A DNA stretch of 64,000 bases from Morinoia aosen (lineage: Eukaryota; Arthropoda; Malacostraca; Amphipoda; Talitridae): NCBI GenBank assembly GCA_030386875.1, contig CM059564.1:68343436-68407435 (forward strand). Direction: 5' to 3'. How positions within the stretch are numbered: the first letter of the stretch is position 1; every line of letters starts with the position of its first letter. A model generated the notes under the pieces. It ran no database searches and was not told the origin of the DNA. It worked only from the letters and a program-made list of their open reading frames with translations. Below, piece by piece: positions 30,846-42,340 of this stretch. The position numbers and the translations under genes are program-made.

Positions 30846-31293
30846 CTGGAATGAGCCAGTCTGGTAGAATGGGCTGTAATGACCCAATGTGCCGGGGGAT
30901 GGTGTTTTGACACACTGGCTGTCCCGGTGATGCCTTCCAATGGAGGCTTGTGACAAGGATCGTAGATCCTGAGTAGTTTAGTGGACAAGTCTGGTACCAG
31001 GCGCTGAACTCTTTGTGTGAAAATTGTGGAGGGAATTGTAGGCCGTTACAAAGGCCCCGACACTGTCGGCCCTCAAGTTCAAGTTCAAGTTCAAGTTCAA
31101 GGAAATGGCTTGGTGTTTGGATCGCTCATCATTTGATTGCTTCGAAATTGGTCCGGGACTGGTGCAGACTGGCATAGGGGTGTGAGTAACTGCGATTTGG
31201 CGAAATACCAACTAGACAAGCTTATACCTATTTTTGTGTTTCTTTTTCTCGAGTGTGTTAGCCAAATTTCTGGCACGAACTCGACCGGAAGAT

Positions 31294-33042
31294 ATGGGAA
31301 GACATAAGAAGAGGAGGAAGGAGAATGACTCCTCTCGGTCTTCTGACGGAGATTCGGAGGGGGACTCTCCTTTTCAGCCCTCTTTCCCAACTAATGTACC
31401 TTCTCCCCCGTCTTCAGATTTTCAGCTACCAGGCGAGGTTCTTTCGGCCCTGGAGGAAAACCAAACTAATCCCTCTTCCTTCATTTCAGGTGATGCAGAG
31501 CTGAATATGCAGAAAAATTCCCAACTCATCTTAAACCCCAACTCTCCAATCTTTCAGAGCTTGCCGCAGCAGGATAGCCAAGATATGCATTGTCTAGTCT
31601 CTGAAGCATCTACTTCTTCAGCTAAAAAACCTAGGAATCCTGGACAACTTTACAATCCAGAGACTCCAGAGCCTGAAACCCAGGGGGAGCAGCCACCTGT
31701 TGTTATTATTATTGAACCAGTAGCAGACCATCGTCCAGTTGCTAAATTCTTTGCAAATGACATTTCCCTAAGTAAAGCTCTAGCAAACTCCTCCCTAGGC
31801 AAAGCAGGCATTAGCAGAATCTCCAAAAACTACCAGAAAAACTTATTAATAGTAACACTGAGCAGGAATGCTACCAAAGACCTTCCAGCCCTTCTGGCAA
31901 TCTCTGAGCTAAACACTTGGGGGGTAAAATGCAGACTTCCTCTCAACCAAACCAGAACAGTGGGAGTGATAGGGCCTTTTGGTGAGGATACAACTGACGA
32001 AGATTTGACTGAGGCTCTTTGCACGGCAGGCTATGAAATTACCTCTGCAGAGAGAATCCTCAAAGGCAAAGAAAATTCTAGAACCTCCATGTTCAAGGTA
32101 CATTTCAACACATGTTCCCTGCCACCTTACGTGTACTTAGGTTATCAACGTTTCAAAGTGAACACCTTTGTTGGGAGACCCTGGCAATGCTTCAAGTGCC
32201 AGAGATTTGGCCACAGTGCTGCCAATTGTAGGAGCTCTCCTAGGTGTGTGGCATGCAGCGGCCCCCACAACATAAAGGACTGTCCTTCTAAAGGCTCACC
32301 CAAGTGCTGCAATTGTGGAGGTAGCCATACTGCCAGCTACGGTGGGTGTTCGGTCGTTAAACAGGCAAAGAAAGTTGAAGAGGTGCGAGCAACTAACAAG
32401 CTTTCGTACAGTGAAGCACTCAAACTGATGCACAGTAAAAGTTCACCTTCTGGTGAAAAAACCGGAGCAGCAGCTGAGAATCCTGCTATACCTTCCTCTG
32501 TAACTGAAGCTGGAGAGCAAAACAGTGCCAAGTCAACTAGCAGAAGCTCAATTGGCACCCAAACCTGTGACAACTATCAAGCAATCACCCTTAAAGATGT
32601 CTCCATACTGAAATTCATTGAACTCTTGACAAAATTTTTACCTCTTTGCACAACATCTCCTCCTGATGACTTCCACCCAACTGAAGTCATTACAAAAATT
32701 GTAAAAGAAACTTTCCAGTTAGCAGGTCACTATACCAAGCCAACTCAGCAAGACTCAGACTCTAGTCTCAACAGAACACACACCCAGCACATTGATAAAA
32801 CAACATCAAAGAGATCAAACTCAGTCCTGAATGAAGATGCTCCTGGTGCTCCTACACCATCTCCAGTGATAGGTCACTCACTGCAAAACAAGCAAAAGAA
32901 TCCAAAAGTTCATGCTCAGTCTCTACCCTGCACAGCAGAAAAACCTCAGCAACCTAGAGACAAACCAATCCCAAAAAATAGGAATTCTGGGCCCAGCTCC
33001 TTTTCACCTCAATCCAAATGCCTCCCGAGGAAACAAAAGTAA
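31294..33042 (+). CDS. I-like LINE ORF1: gag-like zinc-knuckle protein
   Basis: 582 residues from the ATG at 31294 (MGRHKKRRKEN), preferred over upstream non-ATG codons. The N-terminus is Ser/Pro-rich. A central RRM-like/PRE_C2HC region (GVIGPFGEDTTDEDLTEAL; LGYQRFKVNTF) is followed by three CCHC-type knuckles: CFKCQRFGHSAANC, CVACSGPHNIKDC, CCNCGGSHTASYGGC. These ORF1 proteins coat the LINE RNA. The C-terminal third is low complexity. The frame is intact and overlaps ORF2 by 25 bases. Confidence 0.88.
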   Translation: MGRHKKRRKENDSSRSSDGDSEGDSPFQPSFPTNVPSPPSSDFQLPGEVLSALEENQTNPSSFISGDAELNMQKNSQLILNPNSPIFQSLPQQDSQDMHCLVSEASTSSAKKPRNPGQLYNPETPEPETQGEQPPVVIIIEPVADHRPVAKFFANDISLSKALANSSLGKAGISRISKNYQKNLLIVTLSRNATKDLPALLAISELNTWGVKCRLPLNQTRTVGVIGPFGEDTTDEDLTEALCTAGYEITSAERILKGKENSRTSMFKVHFNTCSLPPYVYLGYQRFKVNTFVGRPWQCFKCQRFGHSAANCRSSPRCVACSGPHNIKDCPSKGSPKCCNCGGSHTASYGGCSVVKQAKKVEEVRATNKLSYSEALKLMHSKSSPSGEKTGAAAENPAIPSSVTEAGEQNSAKSTSRSSIGTQTCDNYQAITLKDVSILKFIELLTKFLPLCTTSPPDDFHPTEVITKIVKETFQLAGHYTKPTQQDSDSSLNRTHTQHIDKTTSKRSNSVLNEDAPGAPTPSPVIGHSLQNKQKNPKVHAQSLPCTAEKPQQPRDKPIPKNRNSGPSSFSPQSKCLPRKQK

Positions 33043-36000
33043 TTCAGTAGAACTGCCATTCATTGAAAAATAAATTAAGTAATTTCAAAGTATTTTTGTA
33101 TGCAAACAAGCCCAATGTGGCTTGTCTGACAGAGACCTGGCTAAATGCTCAATATACTCCCAGTTTTATTAACTATACAGCAATATATCAACACAGGAAT
33201 GCAGCACAGCCTGGTGGTGGCCTAGCTATCCTAATTAGAAGTGATACTCCCTATGTCAGACTTAACCTTCATCCCTACCCTCAAGGCAAATTAGAGGTAA
33301 AGGGAATAAACATTTTCCTGAAAAACAGACAAACTCCTCTCTCAATACTCAACATTTATAATGCCAATCATGCCATTACCTCCTTTGAATTTCAGCACTA
33401 TCTTGCTCAGCTCGAATTCTCACGACTAATAGTTGGAGATTTCAATGCTCACAGTCCAATGTGGGAAACAAATAAAATACCCAACACAACTGGCAGAAAT
33501 CTAGAGCACACTTTAATTCATGATCCCTCTCTTGCCCTACTTACCCCACCTTCAATGCCCACATACTATAATGTGCACCTTAACTCCTTTTCTACTCTTG
33601 ACCTAACTTTAATCTCATCAAACCTACAGCCCATAGCTGATCTAAACACTGAACAGGACATGGGCAGCGACCACTACCCTGTAACCACACGCATTGGCAT
33701 CACTCCATCTACTGTCCAATTCAAGAAGCGGCCATCCTGGCAGTTCGACAGGGGATCCTGGACCGAATTCAAATCATTATTACTGCAGACAGGAATTGAG
33801 GACTCACCAAATGTACAAACAAGTAACAGCAAATTCACCAAAAGTATAGTTGAAGCTAGTTCTAGAATTTTCCCACAAACAAAAGAAATTGTCAGCCCTC
33901 GATTCAGCAAACCTTGGTGGACACCAAGATGTGCGGAGGCGGTCGAGGCCAAGAAAGCAGCAAAGAGACTCCTAATTACCCAACCCACTCCCACAAACCT
34001 AATAGCTTTCAAACGCTCGGTTGCAAAAGTTAAGTGGGAAGTGAAAAGAGCTAAACCAAACTCTTGGACACAATTTTGTGACTCAATTACCTCCGAAACT
34101 CCCATTGATATACTTTGGAAGCGGGTAAAGAGCTTAAGAAATCCTTTTAAGAGACAATCCTTTCCGTTCTTTCTTCCTGGAGGCATGGTCACTGAAGCCA
34201 GCGCAAAGGCAAATGCACTTGCATGTCACTATGAAAGGGTTCTAGCAACTTCAGTCCCTCGGCCTTACCCAATGCACATCCTCCTTCCTCTAGCCCTTGC
34301 CTTATGCGAAGAGAACGCCAGTCCAATCAATGAGCCTTTCTCAGTCCACGAAATAAATCATTGCCTAAGTTCTCTCAAACCTGTCTCTCCTGGTCTTGAC
34401 AAAATACACAACAAACACCTCTCCAATCTCCCCACAGAACATAAACTTTGGCTACTGTCAATCTTCAACCAGAGTCTGCAAAGAGCTGAAATCCCCAAGG
34501 AGTGGAAATCTAGCCTGATAATACCCATTCTGAAGCCTGGCAAACCATCAACCAGTGTAACATCCTACCGACCCATTGCTCTGGTATCATGCACAGCCAA
34601 GTTGATGGAATCCATGATCAATAAACGCATCAACTACATCCTTGAACAAAACAAGTCTTTGAGACCCACTCAGGGTGGTTTCCGTAGTCGGATGTCTGCC
34701 ATAGATCAGGTTGCCCGACTAGAGACAGCAATTCGAGCTGCTCTAGAACGCAGAAAAATTTTATTAGCAGTGTTTTGTGATCTCAGCAGTGCTTTCGACA
34801 CTGTCTGGCACACCGGTTTGTTGTATAAGTTGAGCCAGTGCGGAATACGAGGCACTATGCTTAGATGGCTCAGAGAATATCTTGCTGGGAGAAATTTTCA
34901 GGTTCTCTTTGAGGGAGAGTTCTCAGGGTCCAAAGATATAAAATCTGGCGTTCCACAAGGTGCAATTCTGTCACCCTTACTGTTCAATGTAATGATGTGT
35001 AACATCCCCTCAGAGGCAGGGGTCCAGGCTACTGAGTACGCTGATGATGTCAGCTTTTTTACAAGCCACACCGACATAGCTATTGCCACTACAAGACTTC
35101 AGTCCCAAATTGCATCTTTCTACAAGTGGACAAAAAAATGGGGCCTGACCTTGAACTTTCAGAAATCTAAAATAATGTGTTTCACCAACAGACGGATAGT
35201 CCCACGCCCCATCAACATAGACGGACAACCTTTAGAATATGTCTCTCACTACAGGTACCTTGGTGTTGTGCTGGATGCCCCTCGACTACGCTGGGAACCC
35301 CAAATTGCTCATCTCAGAATTACGTGTCTTCCTGTAATCAACCTCCTGCAATCAATTTCTCACAGACAATGGGGAGCTGATCGCAAGCTCTTGCTTAAGT
35401 TGTATAAAACTTTGGTCCGAAGTCGACTAGATTATGCTGCTGCCATATATGCAACTGCAGCCCCATCTGTTTTAGCTAAACTTGAAGTACTACAAAACAA
35501 CTGTCTTCGTATAGCAACAGGATGCCGAAGGACCACCCTAATAAATTCGCTACAGGTGGAGTCCCATGTTCCTCCATTGGATATTCACCGGGAACTGGTC
35601 ATGTGCAGATACTATTGTAGATTAATTCAGCTACCACTGTGTCCAGTAACAAATGACCTTTTGAAGGCTCACTATCAAACTACCGAACCCCATAGAGCCT
35701 CCAGCAATCTGCCTTCATTCACGTCAATGACCAGATTAATATTTTCCAAATTCAGCCTTGGCTCTCCCCAACTTTTGACCTCTCCACTAATATCTCCCTT
35801 GCCCCCTTGGTATAATACAGATGAGCATATATACACAGAGTTTGCATCCACCCCCGTCTCCTGCATGACCCCAAACATTGCTATTCAACTCTTCCAGGAT
35901 TTAATGCAAACAAAACTTCTCGGATTCACCCCCATCTACACTGACGGATCACGAATAACTGAGCCAGCAGAGTCTACATCATCAGCAGTGGTAGTCCCTA

Positions 36001-36818
36001 GCAGAGGGGTTCTCCTAAATTGGAAACTCCGCCCTGAAGTCCAGGTAATCGAGGCAGAACTGTATGCCATATTTGAGTCTCTGATGTGGGCGCAAAATAA
36101 CCTGCTTGACCAGGAAAAAGTGGCCATAATCACGGACTCAAAAGCATCGTTATTCCTAATTAAGAACAGGAAACCTAAAAACTATCTATCACTCGTGTAT
36201 AAAATTCAAAATAACTTACTCACATTGAGCAGGTCCCATGACATAAAGATGCAGTTTGTGCCTGGACATAAAAACTTAGCAGGGAATGAGGCTGCTGACC
36301 GAGCTGCCCAGGAAGCTCACTCATTACGGTACCGTACAATAACTGCTGCCTCCAGGGAAGAAACGGTAAGCCTAATTCATGATCTCCTGTTTGCATACTG
36401 GGATAGTAAGTGGCGAGGCAATGTGAGGGCTACGGGGAGGGGCCTCTTCCTCGCTCAAATTAGGGATTCAGTTGGATGGTGGCCATGGGCACACCACAAA
36501 GATCGCATTGTAGAAACAGCAATAGCTAGACTTCGTCTTGGTCATGCGGGTGTTAAGGCTCACTTAGCTAGGTTTGGAATGGTAGACAGTCCCTTGTGTC
36601 CATGTGGTAGTGTAGAGACCATAGAACATTTCTTGCTCACATGTCCCTTGCTGGCCGGGGAACGTACTAACCTGTCTAACACACTAACTACCTTAAGAGT
36701 ACCCTTGTCTCTGAAGAATATCCTTGGGGGAGGCCCTTTCCAGGCTCTAATACAGGAACAAATAATAGACGCAGCGGCCAAATTCCTGAAAGATTCCAAT
36801 TACTTGAATGCCATCTGA
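33018..36818 (+). pseudogene. I-like LINE ORF2: endonuclease, RT, RNase H (one early stop)
   Basis: The frame starts at the ATG 33018 inside ORF1. It meets a TAG at 33048-33050 (codon 11), at the position where the endonuclease motif usually has Trp, and is then open for 1251 codons from 33063. Domains: APE endonuclease (GDFNAHSPMW; SDHYPV), RT (YRPIALVS; FCDLSSAFDTVW; GVPQGAILSPLLF; YADDV), RNase H (YTDGS, EAELYAI, ITDSKAS, GHKNLAGNEAAD, so all four acidic/His positions are present) and a C-terminal zinc motif (CPCGSVETIEHFLLTC). A single nonsense change separates this copy from a full ORF2. Confidence 0.92.
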
Positions 36819-37715
36819 AATCTGCAAAACTGCCTTTGTTGCTAGACGCATTGTTCTTTTAAGGACCAAAACCCGATCAATTTGCTCACAATCTCGAGTT
36901 TTTTGTCTAGTTTCTTCTATTTATCTACTCTACTTACTAGGCAACTTATCTATGTAATTATTTAAATGTACATTTGTAATTTTCCTTGCTTCTAAACTCA
37001 TTAGCATAACCTTTTACTGCCCTCCCACTATTTGCATTTCTAACCAAGTAGACTAACATGTGACTACCACTCATGGGCACTAACGTTATATTCAAGTTCC
37101 CAAATAAGTTTTCTGGCTTTTTGGAGATGGAGGATGGAAGCCCTCTGCGCAGTGTTGTTTGTTAGGCAAAGTGGCTGTATACGTTTAGGGCACTGAAAGC
37201 ACTGCATTCTGTAAAGAGAATTTTCACTCTCCATCTACATCCCTTATAGCCAATAATTAACTCCCTTTTCTCTCTCCTTCAGAGTCCTGTCCACAGGAGT
37301 CTCCTTAGTTCATCAGAATCAGTAGAGTAAATTCTTGTTTAAATTACCACATTGGTACTAAGAAGCTCCAGGCTGCACCGTCCCAGGCTGGACCCTCAAA
37401 TAAGTCCGGTATACTCATGTGTGACACAAGTTAGGGCATGCCTTAGTTACTAACATACAATTTAAGTACTGTGCTGCATGTCTATTATGGTAAAAGTACA
37501 AATAAGAGGAATTGATGAAATAGAAATGAAATAAGTTGAATACATATGGATACATGCAATATGTAAATAAGGATGACTACCAAAAGCATCTTGCTGAAAC
37601 TCTTTTCCATTCCGTTGAATCCAGGCCCAGCTCTGACGAGAGAAACAAACGTTCAGTCGTGGAGCTGCATGGAGACCTCTTCGAAGCTCCAATAAACACC
37701 AACAGAAGAAGAAGA
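36819..37715 (+). other. 3' UTR of the I-like LINE
   Basis: Non-coding. Near the end (37657-37700) a block containing gagctgcatggagacctctt is followed by an AATAAA (37691) and an agaagaag tail. A diverged relative of this terminal block occurs at 40838-40893. Confidence 0.6.
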
Positions 37716-40700
37716 AAGGAAATGGCTTGCATACATGGCAAAGCAGGGAATGGAAAACTGCAATTGACTATATGATTGTGAATAGTAGAGCAAGAGAGTG
37801 TGTCAATGAAATGTTTGTAGATGAAGATGATTTTGATATTGATAGTGACCATAAAATGCTTGTGCTTGAATATAACTGGGGTAGAAAGGAGTCAATGCAA
37901 AAGGTCAGTAGTGTGAAAGAAAGTTGGCAGATAAAAAAGGTAAACTGGGAAGAATTTAAGAATGAATTGAGTAGGTATAACTGGAACAGGTGTGGAAATG
38001 TAAATGACCTAAATGGTGAGATTGCAAGAACCTTGTATGATGTGGCAGAGCAAAAGATTAGTAGAATAAAATGTAAGAAAGGGACAGGGAATGCCAGGTA
38101 GTTTACAAGTGAGATAAAGGAAGAACGAATGAGAAGAAAGACTTTAAATAAGAAACAACGCAGTATGAGGAAAATGTATGAAAGAAACAGAATTACTGAG
38201 GATGAATGGCAGAGTGCATGGAATGAGTACAAGGACCAGCAGAAGAAAGTAAGGAGAATGATTAATGAGGCTAGAGTTAAAGAGGAGAGACACCAAGTTG
38301 AAAATCTAAGAAAGAAAGGTCCGGATGGAATAAAAGATTGGTATAAGTTTATACAAGGTAATGATAGAAGTAGTGAAGTTCAAGTTGATGAATTAGTAGT
38401 TAATGGTTGCAGTGTGCAAGATAGGATGCAACTGGTGAAAGCAGTTGAAGAATACTGGGAGGACATTGGTGGAATGAATGAGCAGGTTACAGATAATGCA
38501 CCCATAAATTTTCTGATTGATGAACGTGAACTGCAAATGGAAGACAAAATCACTTGTGAAGAGATTGTAAGTTTTTTGAAGAAAGTGAAAAATGGAAAGG
38601 CATGTGGCCCTGATAAGATCCCATATGAGTTCTATAAATTTGGAGGAGAGAATGTGGTCAGTATGTTGAAATGTTTATTTGATGAGATATGGAAGAGTGA
38701 AAGAGTACCGGATGACTGGAACAAGTGTAATGTAGTTCTGTTGCATAAGGGTGGACATAAGAGTATGAAAGAACTTAAAAATTACAGACCAATTGCACTG
38801 GGTGACACTGTATGTAAGATATTTTGTGGTATTTTGAATGAGAGAATGAAAAATTTAGTTGAGGAATTAGGAGTCCTAGGTGAAGAACAGAATGGTTTTA
38901 GGCAGGATAGACGTGGGGAAGATAATCTGTTTGTAGTGAGTGAAATAATTGAGCGAATGAGGAAGGATGATAAGAAGGTGTATTTAGCATTCCTGGATAT
39001 TGAAAAAGCGTATGACAGAGTGGATCGGGTTAGGCTCTTTGAAGTTCTGAGAAAAGTTGGGTTTAGCAGAAAAATAGTAAAAATTGTACAAAGTCTGTAT
39101 GAGAACACAAGCGCTATATACAGGTTAGGAAATTTGGAAACGGGGCAAGTGAGGAGTGTTAGAGGAGTGAGACAGGGCTGTATTCTGTCTCCCCTGTTGT
39201 TTGGATTGTACACAGAAGAATTAGCAGTTCGACTGAGAAGGAGTGGCTTAGGACTGAAAGTTGGTAATGAGAGACTGAGCTGTTTGTTGTATGCTGATGA
39301 TGTGGTTGTGGTTAGTGGATGTGGACATGAACTGCAAAGGATGCTTGACATTGTGAACGGATATAGTACAGATTTCAAGATGAACTTTGGTGCCGACAAA
39401 AGCAAGGTTATGGTTATAAAAAGTGATGAGACTGATAGAGACAGACTGTGGAATATTGGAGAAATCAGAATAGGTAGAACAAAAGAATACAAATATCTAG
39501 GTTGTATGATAAGTGAAGATAGATGCACTAGAACTAAGGGTGAGAAAGTGGCAAAAGCTATGCAGTGGAGTGGACGATTAAGTAGCGTGGCCAGATACAG
39601 AGCAAACAAGTATGAATGTGTGAGAGGAATGTGGAAGTATGTTGCTGTACCTAGTGTCATGTATGGTATGAGTGCTCTTGCCTGGAATGGAAGTGATCTT
39701 GAAAAGCTGGATGTAATACAAAATAAGGTAGGACGGTTAGCATTGGGTGCTTTAAAATGGACAGCTACAGAAGCCATTAGAGGTGACCTTGGGTGGAGCC
39801 TATTTTCAGAAAGAATGATGAAGGCAGTGCTGAATTATAAGGTGAGAATTGAAAGAATGCAGAATAGCAGATGGGTAAAGCGAATTTTTGAATGGAATCT
39901 GAGTGTAAGCTATTGGGAGAAAGTGTGTTGGGGGCATGCAAGGAAGCTTAGTATGCAAAAGATTATTCATGTTAGAATTGGGAGACCTGTGGATGACTGG
40001 AGTTTAATAAATCCTGGAGGTGTAGGGCCTGAGTGGGACTGCAAGAGGTGGAAGAAAGAGATTGAGAGGAAAACAAAAGAGTATGGATTGAATAAGTGGA
40101 GGCTTAGCATGGTGCGGAAGCCTACACTTGACTGGTATATGAAAAAAGAAGCACCTAAGTTTGAGATGTTCTATGATGGTAGTTTTGGAAGTCAACTCTT
40201 GTTTGCTGTGAGATGTAAGTCATTGAGTGTGAACAGACGTACATGGAGGTGGAATGAGAATAATAACAGATTATGTCGGCAGTGTATTAGTGGAGTGGAG
40301 GAAACAATTGAGCATTTTGTGCTGGAATGTAGTAAGTATGAGCAAGAGAGAGAAAGTTTTATGAATGTGGTGCTTGAGCAGTATGGAGAGAATGAGTGGT
40401 ATGCCAGATGTGCTGAAGATGATTGCGGTATGAGCTGTCTTGCTGGATTGGATCAGGAGTGCAATTTGAGTATCATTGAAGCTATGAAATTGTTTCTTGT
40501 GCGTGCCTGGAGTAAGAGACAGTGACTGGAATGAGCCAGTCAGGTAGAATGGTCAGTAATGACCCAATATGCCTGGGGATGGTGTTTTGACGCACTGGCT
40601 ATCCCAGTGACGCCATCCAATGGCAGCTTGTGACGAGGATTGGTAAATCCTGAGTAGTTTAGTGGACAAGTCTGGTACCAGGCGCTGAACTCTTTGTGTG

Positions 40701-40770
40701 ATAACTGTGGAGGGAATTGTAGGCCGTTACAAAGGCCCCGACGCTGTCAGCCCTCAATTTCAAGTTCAAG
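37716..40770 (+). mobile_element. LINE copy 3: 5'-truncated
   Basis: Same family as copy 2, starting at the position equivalent to 28036 of copy 2 and ending in a shortened tail (ttcaagttcaag, 40759-40770). Its first 12 bases also lie at 31101-31112, directly after the tail of copy 2. The original copy 3 was therefore adjacent to copy 2, and the I-like LINE split it. It is very similar to copy 2 by eye. Confidence 0.9.
37727..40525 (+). pseudogene. LINE copy 3 ORF2 fragment
   Basis: The frame covers the end of the endonuclease domain and the complete RT plus C-terminal zinc motif. One in-frame TAG at 38099-38101 replaces the Trp present in copy 2 (ggtggttta against ggtagttta). Downstream the RT is intact, including YADD and CRQCISGVEETIEHFVLEC. 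There is no start codon of its own. Confidence 0.9.
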
Positions 40771-41019
40771 TGCTAACTTTTTTCAGCCTGGGTGCACCGT
40801 GCAGAACTTCAGAGCAACAATCTACATCACTAAAGACGTGGGGCTGCATGGAATCGTCTCCGAAGTTCCAATGAACCGGAAACAACTTGGGTTTATCAGC
40901 AATTGCTGTTAATTCTGATATGATACCTTGGCAAAGGTTTTTACTGGCCAGCTATTCAAAAAATTTTCAATGCCAGCTAGGCTTATTCCTTTCTGCAAAA
41001 GAATTACAACTTGAGGATA
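40771..41019 (+). other. Fragment resembling the I-like LINE 3' end, then unique sequence
   Basis: 40838-40893 (gggctgcatggaatcgtctc and onward) is related to 37657-37705 of the I-like LINE 3' UTR but diverged. No coding potential is recognised. Confidence 0.45.
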
Positions 41020-41027
41020 CTATTATT

Positions 41028-41562
41028 GGTAAATGTAAAGGACTTGACCATAATCGATTTTCCACTCTTTGATCAATAAAGATTGTTGATGAGACCAAAA
41101 TAAACAAGTTTTCTTCAATGCACTTTCCGGCGGAAATAAGTATTTTAAAAGTTATGGCATTAAATGAGTTACCGTAACTCCAGTGTTTGAGGCGGGGAAA
41201 AATACACCGCGCGGTCCGACGTGAAAGTAAACAGGCGTTCCCGCGCGCCAACCAAGCCGACGAAGAGCAAACCCCCTATTACAAACGTAAAGAGGTTGGG
41301 TCGTGAGGGGTAGCAACAGTTCTTTTAGTGAAAACTATAAAACTAAAAGAACTGTGGCTACCCCTCACGACCCAACCTCTTTACGTTTGTAATAGGGTGA
41401 TGCACACTGAAGTTCCGGTAACTCATTCATCGCCATAACTTTTAAAATACTCATTTCCGCCGGAAAGTGCATTGAAGAAAAATTGTTTATTTTGGTCTGA
41501 TCAACAATCTTTGTTGATCAAAAAGTGGAAAATCGATTATGGTCAAGTCCTCAACATTTACC
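41028..41562. mobile_element. Foldback element 1 with 8-bp target duplication
   Basis: The left end GGTAAATGTAAAGGACTTGA and the reverse complement of the right end GGTAAATGTTGAGGACTTGA match. The arms extend about 200 bp with small indels. CTATTATT flanks both ends (41020-41027, 41563-41570). An 8-bp duplication points to hAT, P or Merlin-type transposases; there is no coding capacity. Confidence 0.8.
41274..41397. repeat. Nested 124-bp near-perfect hairpin
   Basis: The arms ccctattacaaacgtaaaga and its complement pair over about 55 bp with one extra base. The loop is about 12 bases around aaaactataaa. A shortened relative occurs at 43099-43180 inside foldback 2, so this is a separate small element inserted in both. 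Confidence 0.8.
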
Positions 41563-41570
41563 CTATTATT

Positions 41571-42340
41571 TAATATACAATAATAAATTGTATTTTATTG
41601 CATACTAGTTAATGCCAAATGAAATTGTATATTACCTACATAGTATATCAAATAGGTACATAGAGTATTTTATACAGGATGTTGTTTAATTCAAAGTACA
41701 TTTTAACCATGTACAGAAAAATGCTAAATTAAACAATTTTCATGAGTGACAAAAGACCTCAACTCTGTTTTTGTGAAATGTTTCCCCAGAAGGTTTCCCG
41801 TAAGAATTCACTTACAATGCAACCATTGAGTAAAATCTAACAGGCTGCTGGCAAGCACTCGGGCATGCAAAAAGTAGAATCTAAAATTATTTCAGATTAT
41901 CATTTCTCAAAAAAATAGAATATTCAGGTTTTTGTCACTCGTGAATATTATTTGTTTAGCGTTTTTCTGTATATGGTTAAAATATGTAGATCAAATTACG
42001 CAACACCCTGTATATTACACAAAAAAATTAGAAAGTAATAAAATAAATTATGTTAGTATTGTACAAAATACAAGTCTATTACAGACCTGTCATTTTTAGG
42101 GCTTTTCCAACTTCACTCGATAAAATTTTTGTTTCATCTGTCCTTGAGTAATCTGATCATTTGGAATTATATAGAAGAGGATATTTTTCTACTTCCTTGA
42201 GCTATTTGTGTTCCTTTTATCTTACGTTAGCCAAGAGAGAAGTCAGATAGAAATGATAAGGGAAGGAATTCTGCTGCTCAATGTTTACTGTGGCTAGGTT
42301 TTAGTCACTCATTCTTCTTCTTTAGACTAATAAGCCATTT
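41571..42340. other. AT-rich spacer
   Basis: No gene, RNA or terminal repeat is recognised. The stretch is strongly AT-rich, with several stop codons in every frame. Confidence 0.4.

Larger units (their letters stand above)
25694..31100 (+). mobile_element. LINE copy 2: full-length, both ORFs open
   Basis: The non-LTR retrotransposon has a 5' UTR (up to about 535 bp, left edge not exact), ORF1 (26229-27428), ORF2 (27429-30845), a 250-bp 3' UTR with a terminal hairpin (ggccccgaca/tgtcggccc) and a hexamer tail, (CAAGTT)4-5, at 31073-31100. An esterase-type ORF1 and a microsatellite tail suggest a CR1/L2/RTE-X-related clade; the exact clade is not assigned. No stop or frameshift is visible, so the copy may be competent. 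Confidence 0.9.
31113..37715 (+). mobile_element. I-like LINE with RNase H, 14-bp target duplication
   Basis: A 6.6-kb non-LTR element lies between two copies of aaggaaatggcttg (31099-31112 and 37716-37729). It has a short 5' UTR, ORF1 (31294-33042), ORF2 (33018-36818), a 3' UTR of about 0.9 kb and a 3' end aataaacaccaacagaagaa. ORF1 zinc knuckles plus an ORF2 with endonuclease, RT and RNase H fit the I/Loa/Outcast group. The only coding defect seen is a TAG near the start of ORF2. Confidence 0.9.
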
